A DNA stretch of 64,000 bases from CAVQJU01 sp963712905 (GCA_963712905.1 CAVQJU010000001.1:124001-188000), one strand, 5' to 3'. Numbered from the stretch's first letter, positions 8,603 through 17,545 are shown. Program-made: numbers and translations. Notes: generated from the letters alone by a model not told the origin.

Positions 8603-10045
8603 GTGCCCACGTCACCTGACGACGCCGCGCGCCTGCTGGCCGCGCTCGTCGAATCCTCAAACGACGCCATTTTCACGAAAGATCTGGACGGCAACGTCCA
8701 GACCTGGAACCGCGGCGCGGAGTCGATGTACGGCTACACGGCGGCCGAGATGGTCGGGCGGAGCGTCAGCCTGCTCGTCCCGCCAGGCTACCCCGACGAG
8801 ATCAGCGGGATCCTCGCGAAAATCAAGGCCGGAGAGGCGGTTCGCCACTACGAGACGGTCCGCCAGACGAAAGACGGTCGGCGCCTGGACGTCTCCCTGG
8901 CCGTGTCGCCGCTGCGCGACGAAGCCGGCACCGTGATCGGCGCGTCGACGATCGCGCGCGACATCACAGCCCGGAACCGCGACGTCGAGCGCCTGCGTGA
9001 AAGCGAGGCGCGCCTGCGCTCGATCGTGGAAGCCGCGGTGGACGGCATCATCGTGATCGACGCCCGCGGCCGGATCGAGGCGTTCAACCCCGGCGCGGAG
9101 CGGCTGTTCGGCTATCGGGCCGATGAAGTGTTCGGCTCGAATGTCAGCGTCCTGATGCCCCAGCCCTACCATGACGAGCACGACGGCTACCTGGCGAGAT
9201 ATCTGGGGACGGGGCAGCCGCGTATCATCGGCATCGGCCGCGAGGTGACGGCGCTGCGCAAGGACGGCAGCACGTTTCCCGTGCACCTCTCCGTCGGCGA
9301 GATGTCGCTCGGGGGCGAGCGCAAGTTTACCGGCATCCTCCACGACCTGAGCACGCGCGTGCAGATGGAGGAGCGGCTGCGCGAGCAGGCCGCGCTCGTG
9401 CGTCTCGGCGAGATGGCGGCCGTCATCGCGCACGAGGTGAAGAACCCGCTCGCGGCCGTTCGCGGCGCCATCCAGGTGATCGGCAAGCGCCTGCCCGCGG
9501 GCAGCCGCGAGGGCGCCGTCGTCACCGACATCATCGCCCGCATCGATACCCTGAATCAGCTGGTGAAGGATCTCCTGCTGTTCGCCCGTCCCCCGCAGCC
9601 GAACCTGCTGCCGCTCGACGTCTCGACCGTGCTCGAGGCCACGGCCGCACTGCTCAAACAGGACGCGGCGCATGCCGGCATGCACGTGACAATGACGGGA
9701 CAGGCGCCGCCGGTCATGGCCGACGCCGAGCTGCTCAAGATCGTCTTCATCAACCTGTTCGTGAACAGCTCGCAGGCGATGAAGGGGCACGGCGAGGTTG
9801 GAGTCACGGTCGCGGCCGTGGGCGGCGCCTGTGTGATCGTCGTCGCCGACACCGGTCCCGGCATTCTCCCTGCCGCGCGCGAGCGGCTGTTCACGCCTTT
9901 TTTCACGACGAAATCGCGGGGCACCGGGCTGGGCCTGTCGACGGTGAAGCGGCTGGTCGAGGCGCATCACGGCACCATCCAGCTGGACTCGCCCGGAACG
10001 GGCGGCACGCGCGCCACTATCCGGCTGCCCCTCGCCAATGTGTAG
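8603..10045 (+). CDS. PAS-PAS sensor histidine kinase, FixL-like
   Basis: 480 residues, no membrane span. PAS 1 covers about 10-125 (NDAIFTKDLDGNVQTWNRGA). PAS 2 covers about 140-255 and resembles FixL: MPQPYHDEHDGYLARY contains the histidine aligned with the haem ligand of FixL, and IIGIGREV the distal arginine. The kinase has the H-box AHEVKNPLAAVRG (about 282), N-box NLFVNSSQAM, and G boxes VADTGPGI and GTGLGLSTV. An oxygen- or redox-sensing role is inferred from the FixL-like residues; haem binding is not proven. GTG start. The downstream receiver gene is 36 bases away. Confidence 0.9.
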   Translation: MPTSPDDAARLLAALVESSNDAIFTKDLDGNVQTWNRGAESMYGYTAAEMVGRSVSLLVPPGYPDEISGILAKIKAGEAVRHYETVRQTKDGRRLDVSLAVSPLRDEAGTVIGASTIARDITARNRDVERLRESEARLRSIVEAAVDGIIVIDARGRIEAFNPGAERLFGYRADEVFGSNVSVLMPQPYHDEHDGYLARYLGTGQPRIIGIGREVTALRKDGSTFPVHLSVGEMSLGGERKFTGILHDLSTRVQMEERLREQAALVRLGEMAAVIAHEVKNPLAAVRGAIQVIGKRLPAGSREGAVVTDIIARIDTLNQLVKDLLLFARPPQPNLLPLDVSTVLEATAALLKQDAAHAGMHVTMTGQAPPVMADAELLKIVFINLFVNSSQAMKGHGEVGVTVAAVGGACVIVVADTGPGILPAARERLFTPFFTTKSRGTGLGLSTVKRLVEAHHGTIQLDSPGTGGTRATIRLPLANV

Positions 10046-10080
10046 CGGCAGGATGGCCCGCTTATTGAAGCGACCCGGCG

Positions 10081-10515
10081 ATGAACCCGATCGCGGTAGC
10101 CGAATACCCGGAAATGTCCCCACAGATGGCGGAAAAATCCCCCCCGCTGCAGGTGCTCGTCGTGGACGACGAGTCGCTCATCCGGTGGTCTCTGGCCGAA
10201 GTGCTGGCGGATTCCGGCTGTGTGGTTGACGAAGCCGGCGACGGCGCCTCGGCCGTGAGCCTGCTCGACGGCAAACGGTTCGATGTCGTGCTGCTCGATT
10301 ACCGTCTTCCGGATTCGAACGACCTGCACCTGCTCGAGACGATCCGGAACCTATCGCCCCGCAGCACCGTCATCATGATGACGGCTTTCGGCACGGCGGA
10401 AATGGTGGAGGGCGCCCTGCGGCTGGGGGCCTACCGCGTGGTGCCCAAGCCCTTCGACGTGCACGACATGGCCCGTCTGGTGGCGGAAGCGCCGCGGCCG
10501 GCCCGTGATATATAG
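10081..10515 (+). CDS. Single-domain response regulator (receiver only)
   Basis: 144 residues, almost all one receiver domain. The acidic pocket is in VLVVDDES, the phosphoryl-acceptor aspartate in VLLDYRLPDS, the switch threonine in MMTAFGT and the lysine in VVPKPFD, so it should be phosphorylated. There is no DNA-binding or enzyme domain, so output must go through a partner protein or a phosphorelay. Spacing and strand make it the cognate partner of the PAS-PAS kinase upstream. The receiver resembles those of NtrC-type activators, but no AAA+ domain follows. Confidence 0.9.
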   Translation: MNPIAVAEYPEMSPQMAEKSPPLQVLVVDDESLIRWSLAEVLADSGCVVDEAGDGASAVSLLDGKRFDVVLLDYRLPDSNDLHLLETIRNLSPRSTVIMMTAFGTAEMVEGALRLGAYRVVPKPFDVHDMARLVAEAPRPARDI

Positions 10516-10545
10516 CGTGGAGCACACAAACCGGGAGTACCGATC

Positions 10546-10815
10546 ATGGCTGAGCGCACCTTCACGGAATCCTTCAAAGTCGCCGGCGAACAGCTCGTAG
10601 ACGCGGTGAAGAAGCTCGTTCACGAAGGCAACGTCCGCCGCGTCATCATCAAGCATGAAACATATACCGTCGCGGAATTTCCGCTGACGGTGGGCGTGCT
10701 CGGCGCCGTCCTCGCGCCAGTGCTGGCGGCGGTGGCCGCGATCGCCGCCGTGCTGAAAGAGTGCACGATCGAAGTCGAGCGCGTCGAGAAGACTGACAAG
10801 AAGGGCGCTGCCTGA
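10546..10815 (+). CDS. DUF4342 domain protein
   Basis: 89 residues. The pattern EQLVDAVKKLVHEGNVRRVIIK, followed by FPLTVGVLGAVLAPVLAAVAAIAAVL and CTIEVE, matches DUF4342: a short soluble segment, one hydrophobic hairpin and a conserved end. Function is unknown in the family. It sits between the receiver gene and the P-type ATPase gene, and its TGA overlaps the proposed CTG start of the ATPase, suggesting coupling. Confidence 0.8.
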   Translation: MAERTFTESFKVAGEQLVDAVKKLVHEGNVRRVIIKHETYTVAEFPLTVGVLGAVLAPVLAAVAAIAAVLKECTIEVERVEKTDKKGAA

Positions 10816-12645
10816 AGGGGCCGCTTCATACGCTGGCAGCGCTGCTCGCGGTCGCGGGCATCGCCCTTCACCTGCTGCTGCGCGCTGGCTGGCTGTCCGG
10901 CCTGCCGGCCGAACGCGCCGCTCCTCGCGGTTCTCGCCCTCGCTGGCACCCCGCTCGTCATCGATCTCATCCGCCGGAGCCTGCACGGGACCTTCGGCGC
11001 CGATCACCTGGCCGGCATCTCGATCGTCGCGTCCGCGCTGCTCGGCGAATACCTCGCGGGCGCCGTCGTCGTCCTCATGCTGGCCGGAGGGAACGCGCTC
11101 GAGCAGTTCGCCGTGGCGCAGGCAACGTCGGTCCTGCGCGCCCTGGCGCGCCGCGTGCCGACCATCGCGCACCGCCGCGTCGGCGGCGGATTCGAGGACA
11201 TCCCGGTAGATCAGGTCGTCGTGGGCGACGAGCTGTCCGTGCTGCCGCACGAGATCTGCCCGGTGGACGGCGAAGTGATACAGGGGCACGGCTCGATGGA
11301 CGAGTCGTACCTGACGGGCGAGCCGTTCACGATCTCCAAGGGCCCCGGCGCGGGCGTGCTGTCGGGCGCGATCAACGGCGACTCGTCGCTGGCCATCCGG
11401 ACGACGCGGGTGGCGGCCGATTCGCGTTACGCGCGCATCATGCGCGTGATGCAGGAGGCCGAGCAGCACCGCCCGAACCTGAGACGGATTGCCGACCGGC
11501 TCGGGGCCGCGTACACGCCGCTGTCGCTGGGGCTCGCGGCCGCGGCGTGGTGGTGGTCCGGCGACCCGATCCGGTTTCTCAGCGTGATCGTCGTCGCGAC
11601 GCCGTGTCCGCTCATCATTGCCATCCCCATCGCGATCATCGGCGCGATTTCGACGGCGGCACGCCGCGGCATCATCATCCGCGATCCGGCCGCGCTCGAG
11701 CAGATCACTCTCTGCCGGACGATGATCTTCGACAAGACCGGCACGTTGACCTACGGGCGGCCGACGCTGGTCGCCGAGGAGTATGCGCCGGCGTTCACCC
11801 GCGAGCAGGTGCTGCCGCTCGTGGCGGCCCTCGAGCGTCTGAGCAGGCACCCGCTGGCTGCGGCCGTGATCCGCGCCGCCGAGGAGGCGCGCTTCGTGCC
11901 GCCCGTTGCCGAGTGGATCCGCGAAGAGCCGGGCAACGGCCTGCAGGGCCGCGTGGGCGGCTCGCTCGTCCGCATCACGAGCCGGAGTCGCGCGGCCGGC
12001 GAGTTCGAGCTGCCGCCCGGCGAGGCCGCCGGTCTCGAGTGCATCGTGATCGTCGACGACCGGTACGCCGCGACGTACAGATTTCACGACGTCCCGAGGC
12101 CGGAGAGCCGCGGCTTCGTCACGCACCTCGGTCCCCGTCACGGCTTCACGCGGATTCTGCTCGTCTCCGGCGACCGGGATGCGGAGGTACGCCGGCTGGC
12201 GCAGCTCGTGGCGATCACCGAGACCCACGCCTCGACGCCGCCCGAGGAAAAGGTGGCGATTGTCCGGCGTGAAACGCTCCTGGCGAAGACGCTGTTCGTG
12301 GGCGACGGCATCAACGACGCCCCGGCGCTGATGGCCGCGACCGTCGGCGTGGCGTTCGGCCAGCAGAGCGACGTCACGTCGGAAGCCGCGCGGGTCGTCG
12401 TCGTGGACACGTCGATGTCGAAGGTGGACGAACTGCTCCACATCAGCCGCCGCCTCCGCCGGATTGCGCTCCAGAGCGCCGTCGGCGGCATGGTGATCAG
12501 CGTGGGCGGCATGGCGCTCGCCGCCTCGGGGTTCCTGTCGCCCGTGGCCGGCGCCCTGGTTCAGGAAGGCATCGATCTGCTGGCCGTGCTCAACGCGCTC
12601 CGCATGGTCCGCGTGCCGAAGTCGCTCACCGATTTATCGTCGTAG
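10812..12645 (+). CDS. P1B-type metal ATPase with TPCP motif, frameshifted near 5' end
   Basis: About 611 residues. Motifs: actuator SYLTGEP, membrane metal site TPCPLIIAIP, phosphorylation site FDKTGTLT, HP motif SRHPLAAAV and hinge GDGINDAPA. The TPCP membrane motif instead of CPC suggests a divergent P1B subgroup (P1B-5-like), so the metal is uncertain (Ni, Co or other). No N-terminal heavy-metal-binding domain is visible. The reading frame upstream of 10920 continues into two further membrane segments only if one base is skipped at about 10915-10920. No ATG, GTG or TTG exists in that upstream frame; the best start is CTG at 10812, after GAAGGG and overlapping the DUF4342 stop. Confidence 0.8.
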
Positions 12646-12663
12646 TGTCCGCACTACATCTGC

Positions 12664-12710
12664 CCGAGCCCCCAGCCCCAAGTCCCCAGCCCCCAGTCCG
12701 CAGCCCCTAG
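12664..12710 (+). repeat. Short tandem array, CCCCAGC-like units
   Basis: Heptamer-like CCCCAGC/CCCCAAGT units fill the gap between the convergent P-type ATPase gene and the membrane-protein gene. They are the complement of the GGGGGCT class after the MtrB gene (3365-3410). Confidence 0.65.
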
Positions 12711-13213
12711 AACGCCCCGCCGAGGAACGGCAGCATCCGGCCCCAGTAGATGACGCCGATCCACAGCACGAGCGAGGTCGCCGCGATGAATTTCGCCGAC
12801 GCGGGTGCGGATTCGTTGGGCCGGAGCGCGTCGACCCGGCGGGCAATGCCCGTGACATAGAACGCGAGGGCATTGATGCCGGCGAGGACGATGAACAGGA
12901 GCTTCAGCCAGAACACGGTGTTGTGGATGTACTGGAACGGATCCCCGGTGAAGAAGAGAAAGCCGGTGATGAGGTTCAGGACGAACCCGCCGATCGCCCA
13001 GGGGATGAGCCGTTCGAGCGGTCCGGGAACGATCTCGCGTGCGACACCGAGCATCCGAAGATCCAGGATGCCGACGATGCCGACGAGCAGGCCCATGCCG
13101 ATGAAGTGCAGCGTCTCGCACATCGGCCAGATCCAGGGGTAGCCGCCGGCGACTGCCCAGCTGAGGCTCGTGCTCTGGAGCGCGTGCGAGAAGGATTCCA
13201 CCCAGGCCATCAT
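12707..13213 (-). CDS. Four- to five-span membrane protein of unknown function (cassette gene B)
   Basis: 168 residues with about four to five hydrophobic segments: ETLHFIGMGLLVGIVGILDL, WAIGGFVLNLITGFLFF, LLFIVLAGINALAFYV and FIAATSLVLWIGVIYWGRM. It is a clear paralogue of the protein at 44623-45117 (shared CETLHF, LLTG/LITG, FYVxGIAR and WGRMLPFxGxAF). No cofactor or transport motif was recognised, although the conserved histidine in CETLHF and the R-M pair are candidates for a bound group. It starts 2 bases after its partner (13216-13734) stops; the pair travels together at both loci. Confidence 0.75.
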   Translation of the reverse strand: MMAWVESFSHALQSTSLSWAVAGGYPWIWPMCETLHFIGMGLLVGIVGILDLRMLGVAREIVPGPLERLIPWAIGGFVLNLITGFLFFTGDPFQYIHNTVFWLKLLFIVLAGINALAFYVTGIARRVDALRPNESAPASAKFIAATSLVLWIGVIYWGRMLPFLGGAF

Positions 13214-13215
13214 GG

Positions 13216-13734
13216 TCAAAACCCTCCCTTCGCCACCGCGCCCGCGCCGAGATACGCCGTGAGCCTGCCTGCTGTCACGGCCGCCAACCACAGGAACAGG
13301 GACGCCACGGCCAGCATCTTCAGGCGCGGCGGCACAGTGTCGTTTCCGCCAGGCGCGGCCGCGGCGTTCGGATCGAGATACAGCACGTGCCTGATTCGGG
13401 CCAGCGTGACGACGGCGAGGACGATTGCCGCGATCTTCACCCAGAACACCCAGCTGACCATCATCGTCGTCGCGTCGGCGATGAGGAGCGCGATGCCCGA
13501 GAGCGCGTTGATCCAGAAGCCGACCCACATCACCGGGAACAGTCCCCGCATCGAGGCGAGCGGCAGGCGCGGCGCGAAGCCGAGGAGGCGCAGATCGACG
13601 GCCGCGTTCACGCCGGCGACAAACGTCAGGCCGACGGCGTGGAGGAAGACGATCGTCGGGTACGACCACAGGGATCCGGATTCGCGCACCCAGATGCCGA
13701 CGCCGCTGTCTTCGATCGCGCGCAGCACGTCCAT
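13216..13734 (-). CDS. Membrane protein of unknown function (cassette gene A)
   Basis: 172 residues with about four hydrophobic segments: YPTIVFLHAVGLTFVAGVNA, FPVMWVGFWINALSGIALLI, KIAAIVLAVVTLA and MLAVASLFLWLAAVTAGRL. It is the paralogue of 44159-44626 (shared FLHxxGL, LRLLGFAP, LFPxMWxGFWxNAxSG and GRLxAY). It is paired with cassette gene B two bases downstream. The start is the ATG giving MDVLRAIEDSG; the longer open frame upstream runs through the 9-bp repeat arms and is not credible. Function unknown. Confidence 0.75.
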   Translation of the reverse strand: MDVLRAIEDSGVGIWVRESGSLWSYPTIVFLHAVGLTFVAGVNAAVDLRLLGFAPRLPLASMRGLFPVMWVGFWINALSGIALLIADATTMMVSWVFWVKIAAIVLAVVTLARIRHVLYLDPNAAAAPGGNDTVPPRLKMLAVASLFLWLAAVTAGRLTAYLGAGAVAKGGF

Positions 13735-13790
13735 CGCGAGCACCTCTCGCGCGTCCGCATCGCAACAGGCGTGCCGGATCGGAGAAGGGC

Positions 13791-13864
13791 AGAAAGGTCC
13801 GAGAGGTCCGAAAGGTCCGAAAGGTCCGAGGGGTCCGAAAGGTCCGAGAAGTCCGAGAGTCGGA
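13791..13864 (+). repeat. 9-bp tandem array, left arm of a large hairpin
   Basis: About eight copies of GGTCCGARA. They are complementary to the array at 13911-13998, so the two form facing arms around a 46-base centre. The arms fill the 313-base gap 13735-14047, which otherwise holds no recognised gene. Confidence 0.9.
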
Positions 13865-13910
13865 CGGGTGGGGAATATTTCACGGACCTTGCGAAAAGTC
13901 CGGCCTCGGC

Positions 13911-13998
13911 AGGACCCCTCGGACCTCTGGGACCTCTGGGACCTCTCGGACCTCTCGGACCTCTCGGACCTCTGGGACCTCTGGGACCTCTTGGAACC
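13911..13998 (+). repeat. 9-bp tandem array, right arm of a large hairpin
   Basis: About nine copies of GGACCTCTS, complementary to the left arm at 13791-13864. The same 9-bp class, again as facing arms, is at 48181-48300, and as a single arm at 61968-62033. Confidence 0.9.
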
Positions 13999-14047
13999 TT
14001 TGTGTGGCGGCATGCGTGTTGCGACCGCTTCCCGCAGGAGGACGTTC

Positions 14048-14197
14048 ATGGTCCAGCAACTGTTCGGGGTGCTGTTCGGCGTGTCGCTTGTTGCGTTGGT
14101 GCTCGTTGTTCCGGTTGGACTCGTGGTGCTCGCGTGGCCCCGCAGGACCCGGACGCTGCCGGTCGCCGCGCCGCATGGCGCGTCCGCGCGCGCCTGA
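14048..14197 (+). CDS. Small single-span membrane protein
   Basis: 49 residues: a short N-terminus, one long hydrophobic span (FGVLFGVSLVALVLVVPVGL) and a basic tail (WPRRTRTLP). A perfect AGGAGG ribosome-binding site lies six bases before the ATG, which is the main reason to believe it. It stands alone between the 9-bp repeat hairpin and a convergent gene. No family was recognised. Confidence 0.5.
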   Translation: MVQQLFGVLFGVSLVALVLVVPVGLVVLAWPRRTRTLPVAAPHGASARA

Positions 14198-14212
14198 CGA
14201 ATCTCCGGCGCG

Positions 14213-15457
14213 TCAGTTCGCCGGCGCCCAGTAGGCAGGGAGCTCCGGCTTCGTGGCGGCGATGATCTCGAGAGCGGCTTTCCGGTCCGCGGCGGAGAGC
14301 CGCTCGTATCGCGCGCTCGCATCGTTGCCCGTCAGCACGTCGTGCAGCCGCAGATACACGCGTTCGCGGATCCTCCGCGGCAGCGCGTCGAAGAGTTCGC
14401 TGTAAATCATGTAGGACACCGGGTAGCGGAACAGCTTCGTCCGCAGGTCGAACTCGCGGAGCGAACGGCCCCGAGCGTCGCGCGGCCCGCGCGCGGCGAA
14501 CGTCTGGGTGAAGCTCGACACGCCCCCGATCGGCGCCCCGAGCGGCGCTGCGTCCACGAAGAGCATGTAGTCCACGAGATCGCTGACGGCTCCGTCCAGA
14601 TCGCGTTCCGCGTTGATGGAGCCCGCCCGCTGAGCCGCTACATACTGCACGCCCAGCGCGCCGAGCCGGTTCGTGATCCCCACCTGGTGCTCGAGCGTCA
14701 TGAGCGCGACGATGTCGCTCGTGCCGGTCAGGTACTTGCCGACGTCGATCCGGCCCGCGAGCGACGTCTGATTCTGGGTGTTCGCCTCCTCGAGGTCCAG
14801 CGGGCGCTCGGGATCGGGCGCGACGGCGTTGCCGAGATGCGTCTGCGACCCGTGGGTGCCCGTGACGTACCAGCCGCCCCAGCGCCTATCGAACGGCGTG
14901 CGGTGATCGATCGTGTCGATGAACGCGCTCGTGTATGCCGGCACGCCCTCCGCGTTCGGGATCACCGACGCGACGACCATCGCGGCGGCGCCCTTGTTGC
15001 CGGGCCCGTGGCAGAACATGCATTCGACGCCGCGCCGCTGGAAGACAGGGCGCTCGGTCGGCTTCGTGTCGAGCGAATAGAACGCGAGGCCGCGGTTCGG
15101 TTCGACGGCCATCATCTCGTAGACGGTGCCGCCCGGCACCATGCCGATCGACACGGAGTCGTTGAAGTAGAGCGCCCTCGGGTTCTTCGGGTTGATCAAC
15201 GCGTGCTGGAAGCTGGTCTTCGAGAACACGAGCACCTGGGAATCGATGCTGATACCCAGCTGCTCGAGCAGGCTCGGCAGGTAGCCGGCGCCTTCGACGT
15301 AGTCCAGCTTCGCGGCGCCGCTCGCGAGCCGGCTCCCGAACCGTCCAAGGGCATCGGTCGCCGCGGTCTCGGGGGCCTGCGCCCGCAGAGCAGCGACCGC
15401 CGTCATGACCAGGAGCCATGCGGCGACGAGAATCCGGCCCTTCCGCTGGGTAGGCAT
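14213..15457 (-). CDS. Secreted protein with one haem-binding motif
   Basis: 414 residues. A basic N-terminus and hydrophobic signal (RILVAAWLLVMTAVAALRAQ) are followed by a large soluble domain with a single CMFCHGPGNKG motif at about residue 150. It fits a periplasmic monohaem protein of a family found in Acidobacteriota and without assigned function. Segments such as NPKNPRALYFND and VSSFTQTFAARGPRDARGRSL look conserved. The ATG at 15457 is preferred because it gives a compact signal peptide; an in-frame start at 15478 adds seven residues. It may act with the periplasmic cytochromes nearby; not shown. Confidence 0.7.
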   Translation of the reverse strand: MPTQRKGRILVAAWLLVMTAVAALRAQAPETAATDALGRFGSRLASGAAKLDYVEGAGYLPSLLEQLGISIDSQVLVFSKTSFQHALINPKNPRALYFNDSVSIGMVPGGTVYEMMAVEPNRGLAFYSLDTKPTERPVFQRRGVECMFCHGPGNKGAAAMVVASVIPNAEGVPAYTSAFIDTIDHRTPFDRRWGGWYVTGTHGSQTHLGNAVAPDPERPLDLEEANTQNQTSLAGRIDVGKYLTGTSDIVALMTLEHQVGITNRLGALGVQYVAAQRAGSINAERDLDGAVSDLVDYMLFVDAAPLGAPIGGVSSFTQTFAARGPRDARGRSLREFDLRTKLFRYPVSYMIYSELFDALPRRIRERVYLRLHDVLTGNDASARYERLSAADRKAALEIIAATKPELPAYWAPAN

Positions 15458-15503
15458 CGTGTGGGAGATCAGCAACAAGCGTACCTGTCCCGCGACGCGG
15501 TGT

Positions 15504-15845
15504 TCAACGCTGGCGGCGCAGTTCGTGGAGCAGGGTGCGATGGTTGGTGAGGCGGCGATTGAGAATCGCCTTGGCCGCGCCCAGCAGGTCCGCGATTCGC
15601 GGATCGGCCAGCGCGTACTGCACCGACGTCCCTTCCTTCCGGCTGACGACGATGCCGCTCGCGCGCAGCCGCGCGAGCTGTTGCGACACGATCGGCTGAT
15701 CCAGATCGAGCCGCGCCTGCAGGGCCTGCACGCCCTGCTCGCCGTCCGCCGACAGCACCTCGAGCAGCCGGATTCTGGCGGGATGCGCCAGCGCCCGGAA
15801 AAACTCGGCCTTGAGTGTCTGCAGCTCGTGCGACGGGCGGTTCAT
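15504..15845 (-). CDS. ArsR/SmtB-type regulator without cysteines
   Basis: 113 residues with the winged-helix core of ArsR/SmtB: KAEFFRALAHPARIRLLEVL, then the recognition helix QPIVSQQLARLRASGIVVSRKEGTSV (split pattern S-Q-Q-L-x-x-L-R). It has no cysteine at all, so the usual thiol metal or sulfide sensing is not possible; histidine sites or another signal are needed. Its ATG overlaps the stop of the SulP gene (ATGA), so it is the second gene of a SulP-ArsR operon and probably regulates it through the AT-rich dyad at 17546-17572. Confidence 0.9.
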   Translation of the reverse strand: MNRPSHELQTLKAEFFRALAHPARIRLLEVLSADGEQGVQALQARLDLDQPIVSQQLARLRASGIVVSRKEGTSVQYALADPRIADLLGAAKAILNRRLTNHRTLLHELRRQR

Positions 15846-17542
15846 GCGCTGGCCTCGTGTCGATCCGCGCTCGACCGCCTCAGGCGTTCGTTGTGGAGCG
15901 CCTCGGCGCGTGCGATCGCATCGCCGATGTTGTGGCAGATGTTCTCATCGCCGACGTGCCGGTGGAAGTCGGCGCGCTCCATCAGGTGGGCCGGCTGCTT
16001 TCGCGCACCGCACAGCAGCAGCTCGCGTCCAGACTCGTGCAGCCGGTCGGCGAGCTCCTCGAACGCGAGCAGGCCGGTGCCGTCGATCGCGTTCATGTTG
16101 CGCAGCCGCAGCACGACGATTTCGGGCAGCGAGTCGAGGTTGTCGGTGACGAGGTTCAGCTTGTCCGTCGCGCCGAACAGGAACGGGCCATGGATGCGGA
16201 AGACCCGGATGTACGGCGGAATCTTCAGCCGGTGCAGGCTGTGGTGCAGGCTGTCCTTGATGTACTCATCCGTCACGGCCGCGACGGTCGTCGTTTCCGC
16301 GACGCGGCGGATGAACAGCAGCGCCGCCAGGACCATTCCGACCTCGACGGCGACCGTCAGATCCGCGAACACCGTCAGCGCGAACGTCGAGAGCCACACG
16401 GCGATGTCCGCCTTGCTCAACCGCAGCAGCTCGGGGATTTCGTGCCACTCGCCCATGTTGTAGGACACGACCATGAGGATGGCCGCGAGCACCGCCATCG
16501 GAATGGCGCCGGCGAGCGGCGCCGCGACGAGCAGGATCACGAGCAGCGTGAGCGAGTGCACCAGGCCGGCCACCGGCGTCCTGGCGCCGGACCGGATGTT
16601 GGTGGCCGTCCGCGCAATCGCGCCCGTCGCGGGAAGGCCGCCGACCATCGGAGACACCAGGTTGGCGACGCCCTGCGCGACGAGCTCCATGTTCGAGTCG
16701 TGGCGATCGCCGCTCATCTTGTCGGCCACCATCGCCGACATCAGCGATTCGATGGCGCCAAGCAGGCCGATCGTGATGGCCGGCATCAGCAGCGTGGGAA
16801 TCAGCGACGCGCGAAACGCCGGCATGGCCACGTGCGGCAGGCCGCTCGGGATGCCCCCGAAGCGGGAGCCGACGGTTTCCACGCCCAGCCCCAGAAAGTG
16901 CGCCGCGGCCGTGCCGGCACACAGGGCGACGATCGCTCCGGGCACGCGCGGCAGCCACCGCGCGATGCCCACGATGATCGCCAGCGTCACGATCGCGACG
17001 GCGGCCGCCTGCGGCGTGAACGTGCCGGCGCGTGACGCGAGCGCGGTCATGCGCGGCCAGAACTCGCCCGGCATGACGTTCAGGTCGATGCCGAAGAAGT
17101 CGCGCAGCTGGGTGCTCGCGATGAGCACGGCGATGCCGTTCGTGAAGCCGACGACGACCGGGCGGGGGATGAAACGGACGGCGGCGCCCATGCCGGTGAG
17201 CCCCATGACGACCAACATGACGCCCGCCATCATCGTGCACATGAACAGGCCGTCCACGCCGTATTTCGCGACGATGCCGGCGACGACGACGACGAACGCG
17301 CCCGTGGGCCCGGCGATCTGCACGCGCGAGCCGCCGAGCGCCGAGACGATGAAGCCGGTGACGATCGCGCAGTAGATGCCGGCCTGGGGCGACAGGCCGG
17401 AGGCGATCGCGAACGCCATGGCGAGCGGCAGCGCCACCAGGCCCACCGTGATGCCGGCGGCCACGTCGGCCGCGGCGGTGCGCCGGTCGTACGCGCGCAG
17501 GCAGGTGACGAGACGGGGAGTCAGCGGGCTGGCTAGTGCCAC
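15842..17542 (-). CDS. SulP family inorganic anion transporter
   Basis: 566 residues: about ten to twelve membrane spans (residues 20-430) and a C-terminal STAS domain (about 455-550, with LRLRNMNAIDGTGLLAFEEL). The N-terminal ITVGLVALPLAMAFAIASGL and GPTGAF are SulP signatures. Family members move sulfate, bicarbonate or other anions; the substrate cannot be read from sequence. It forms an operon with the ArsR-type gene downstream, with a 4-base overlap. Confidence 0.93.
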   Translation of the reverse strand: MALASPLTPRLVTCLRAYDRRTAAADVAAGITVGLVALPLAMAFAIASGLSPQAGIYCAIVTGFIVSALGGSRVQIAGPTGAFVVVVAGIVAKYGVDGLFMCTMMAGVMLVVMGLTGMGAAVRFIPRPVVVGFTNGIAVLIASTQLRDFFGIDLNVMPGEFWPRMTALASRAGTFTPQAAAVAIVTLAIIVGIARWLPRVPGAIVALCAGTAAAHFLGLGVETVGSRFGGIPSGLPHVAMPAFRASLIPTLLMPAITIGLLGAIESLMSAMVADKMSGDRHDSNMELVAQGVANLVSPMVGGLPATGAIARTATNIRSGARTPVAGLVHSLTLLVILLVAAPLAGAIPMAVLAAILMVVSYNMGEWHEIPELLRLSKADIAVWLSTFALTVFADLTVAVEVGMVLAALLFIRRVAETTTVAAVTDEYIKDSLHHSLHRLKIPPYIRVFRIHGPFLFGATDKLNLVTDNLDSLPEIVVLRLRNMNAIDGTGLLAFEELADRLHESGRELLLCGARKQPAHLMERADFHRHVGDENICHNIGDAIARAEALHNERLRRSSADRHEASA

Positions 17543-17545
17543 GTG

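Noticed and set aside
13600..14322. Collagen-like Gly-Pro-Leu/Phe peptide in a long minus-strand open frame over the 9-bp arrays
   Set aside because: A 9-bp unit always reads as a three-residue repeat in some frame; it is produced by the DNA repeat, differs between loci and has no start or ribosome site.
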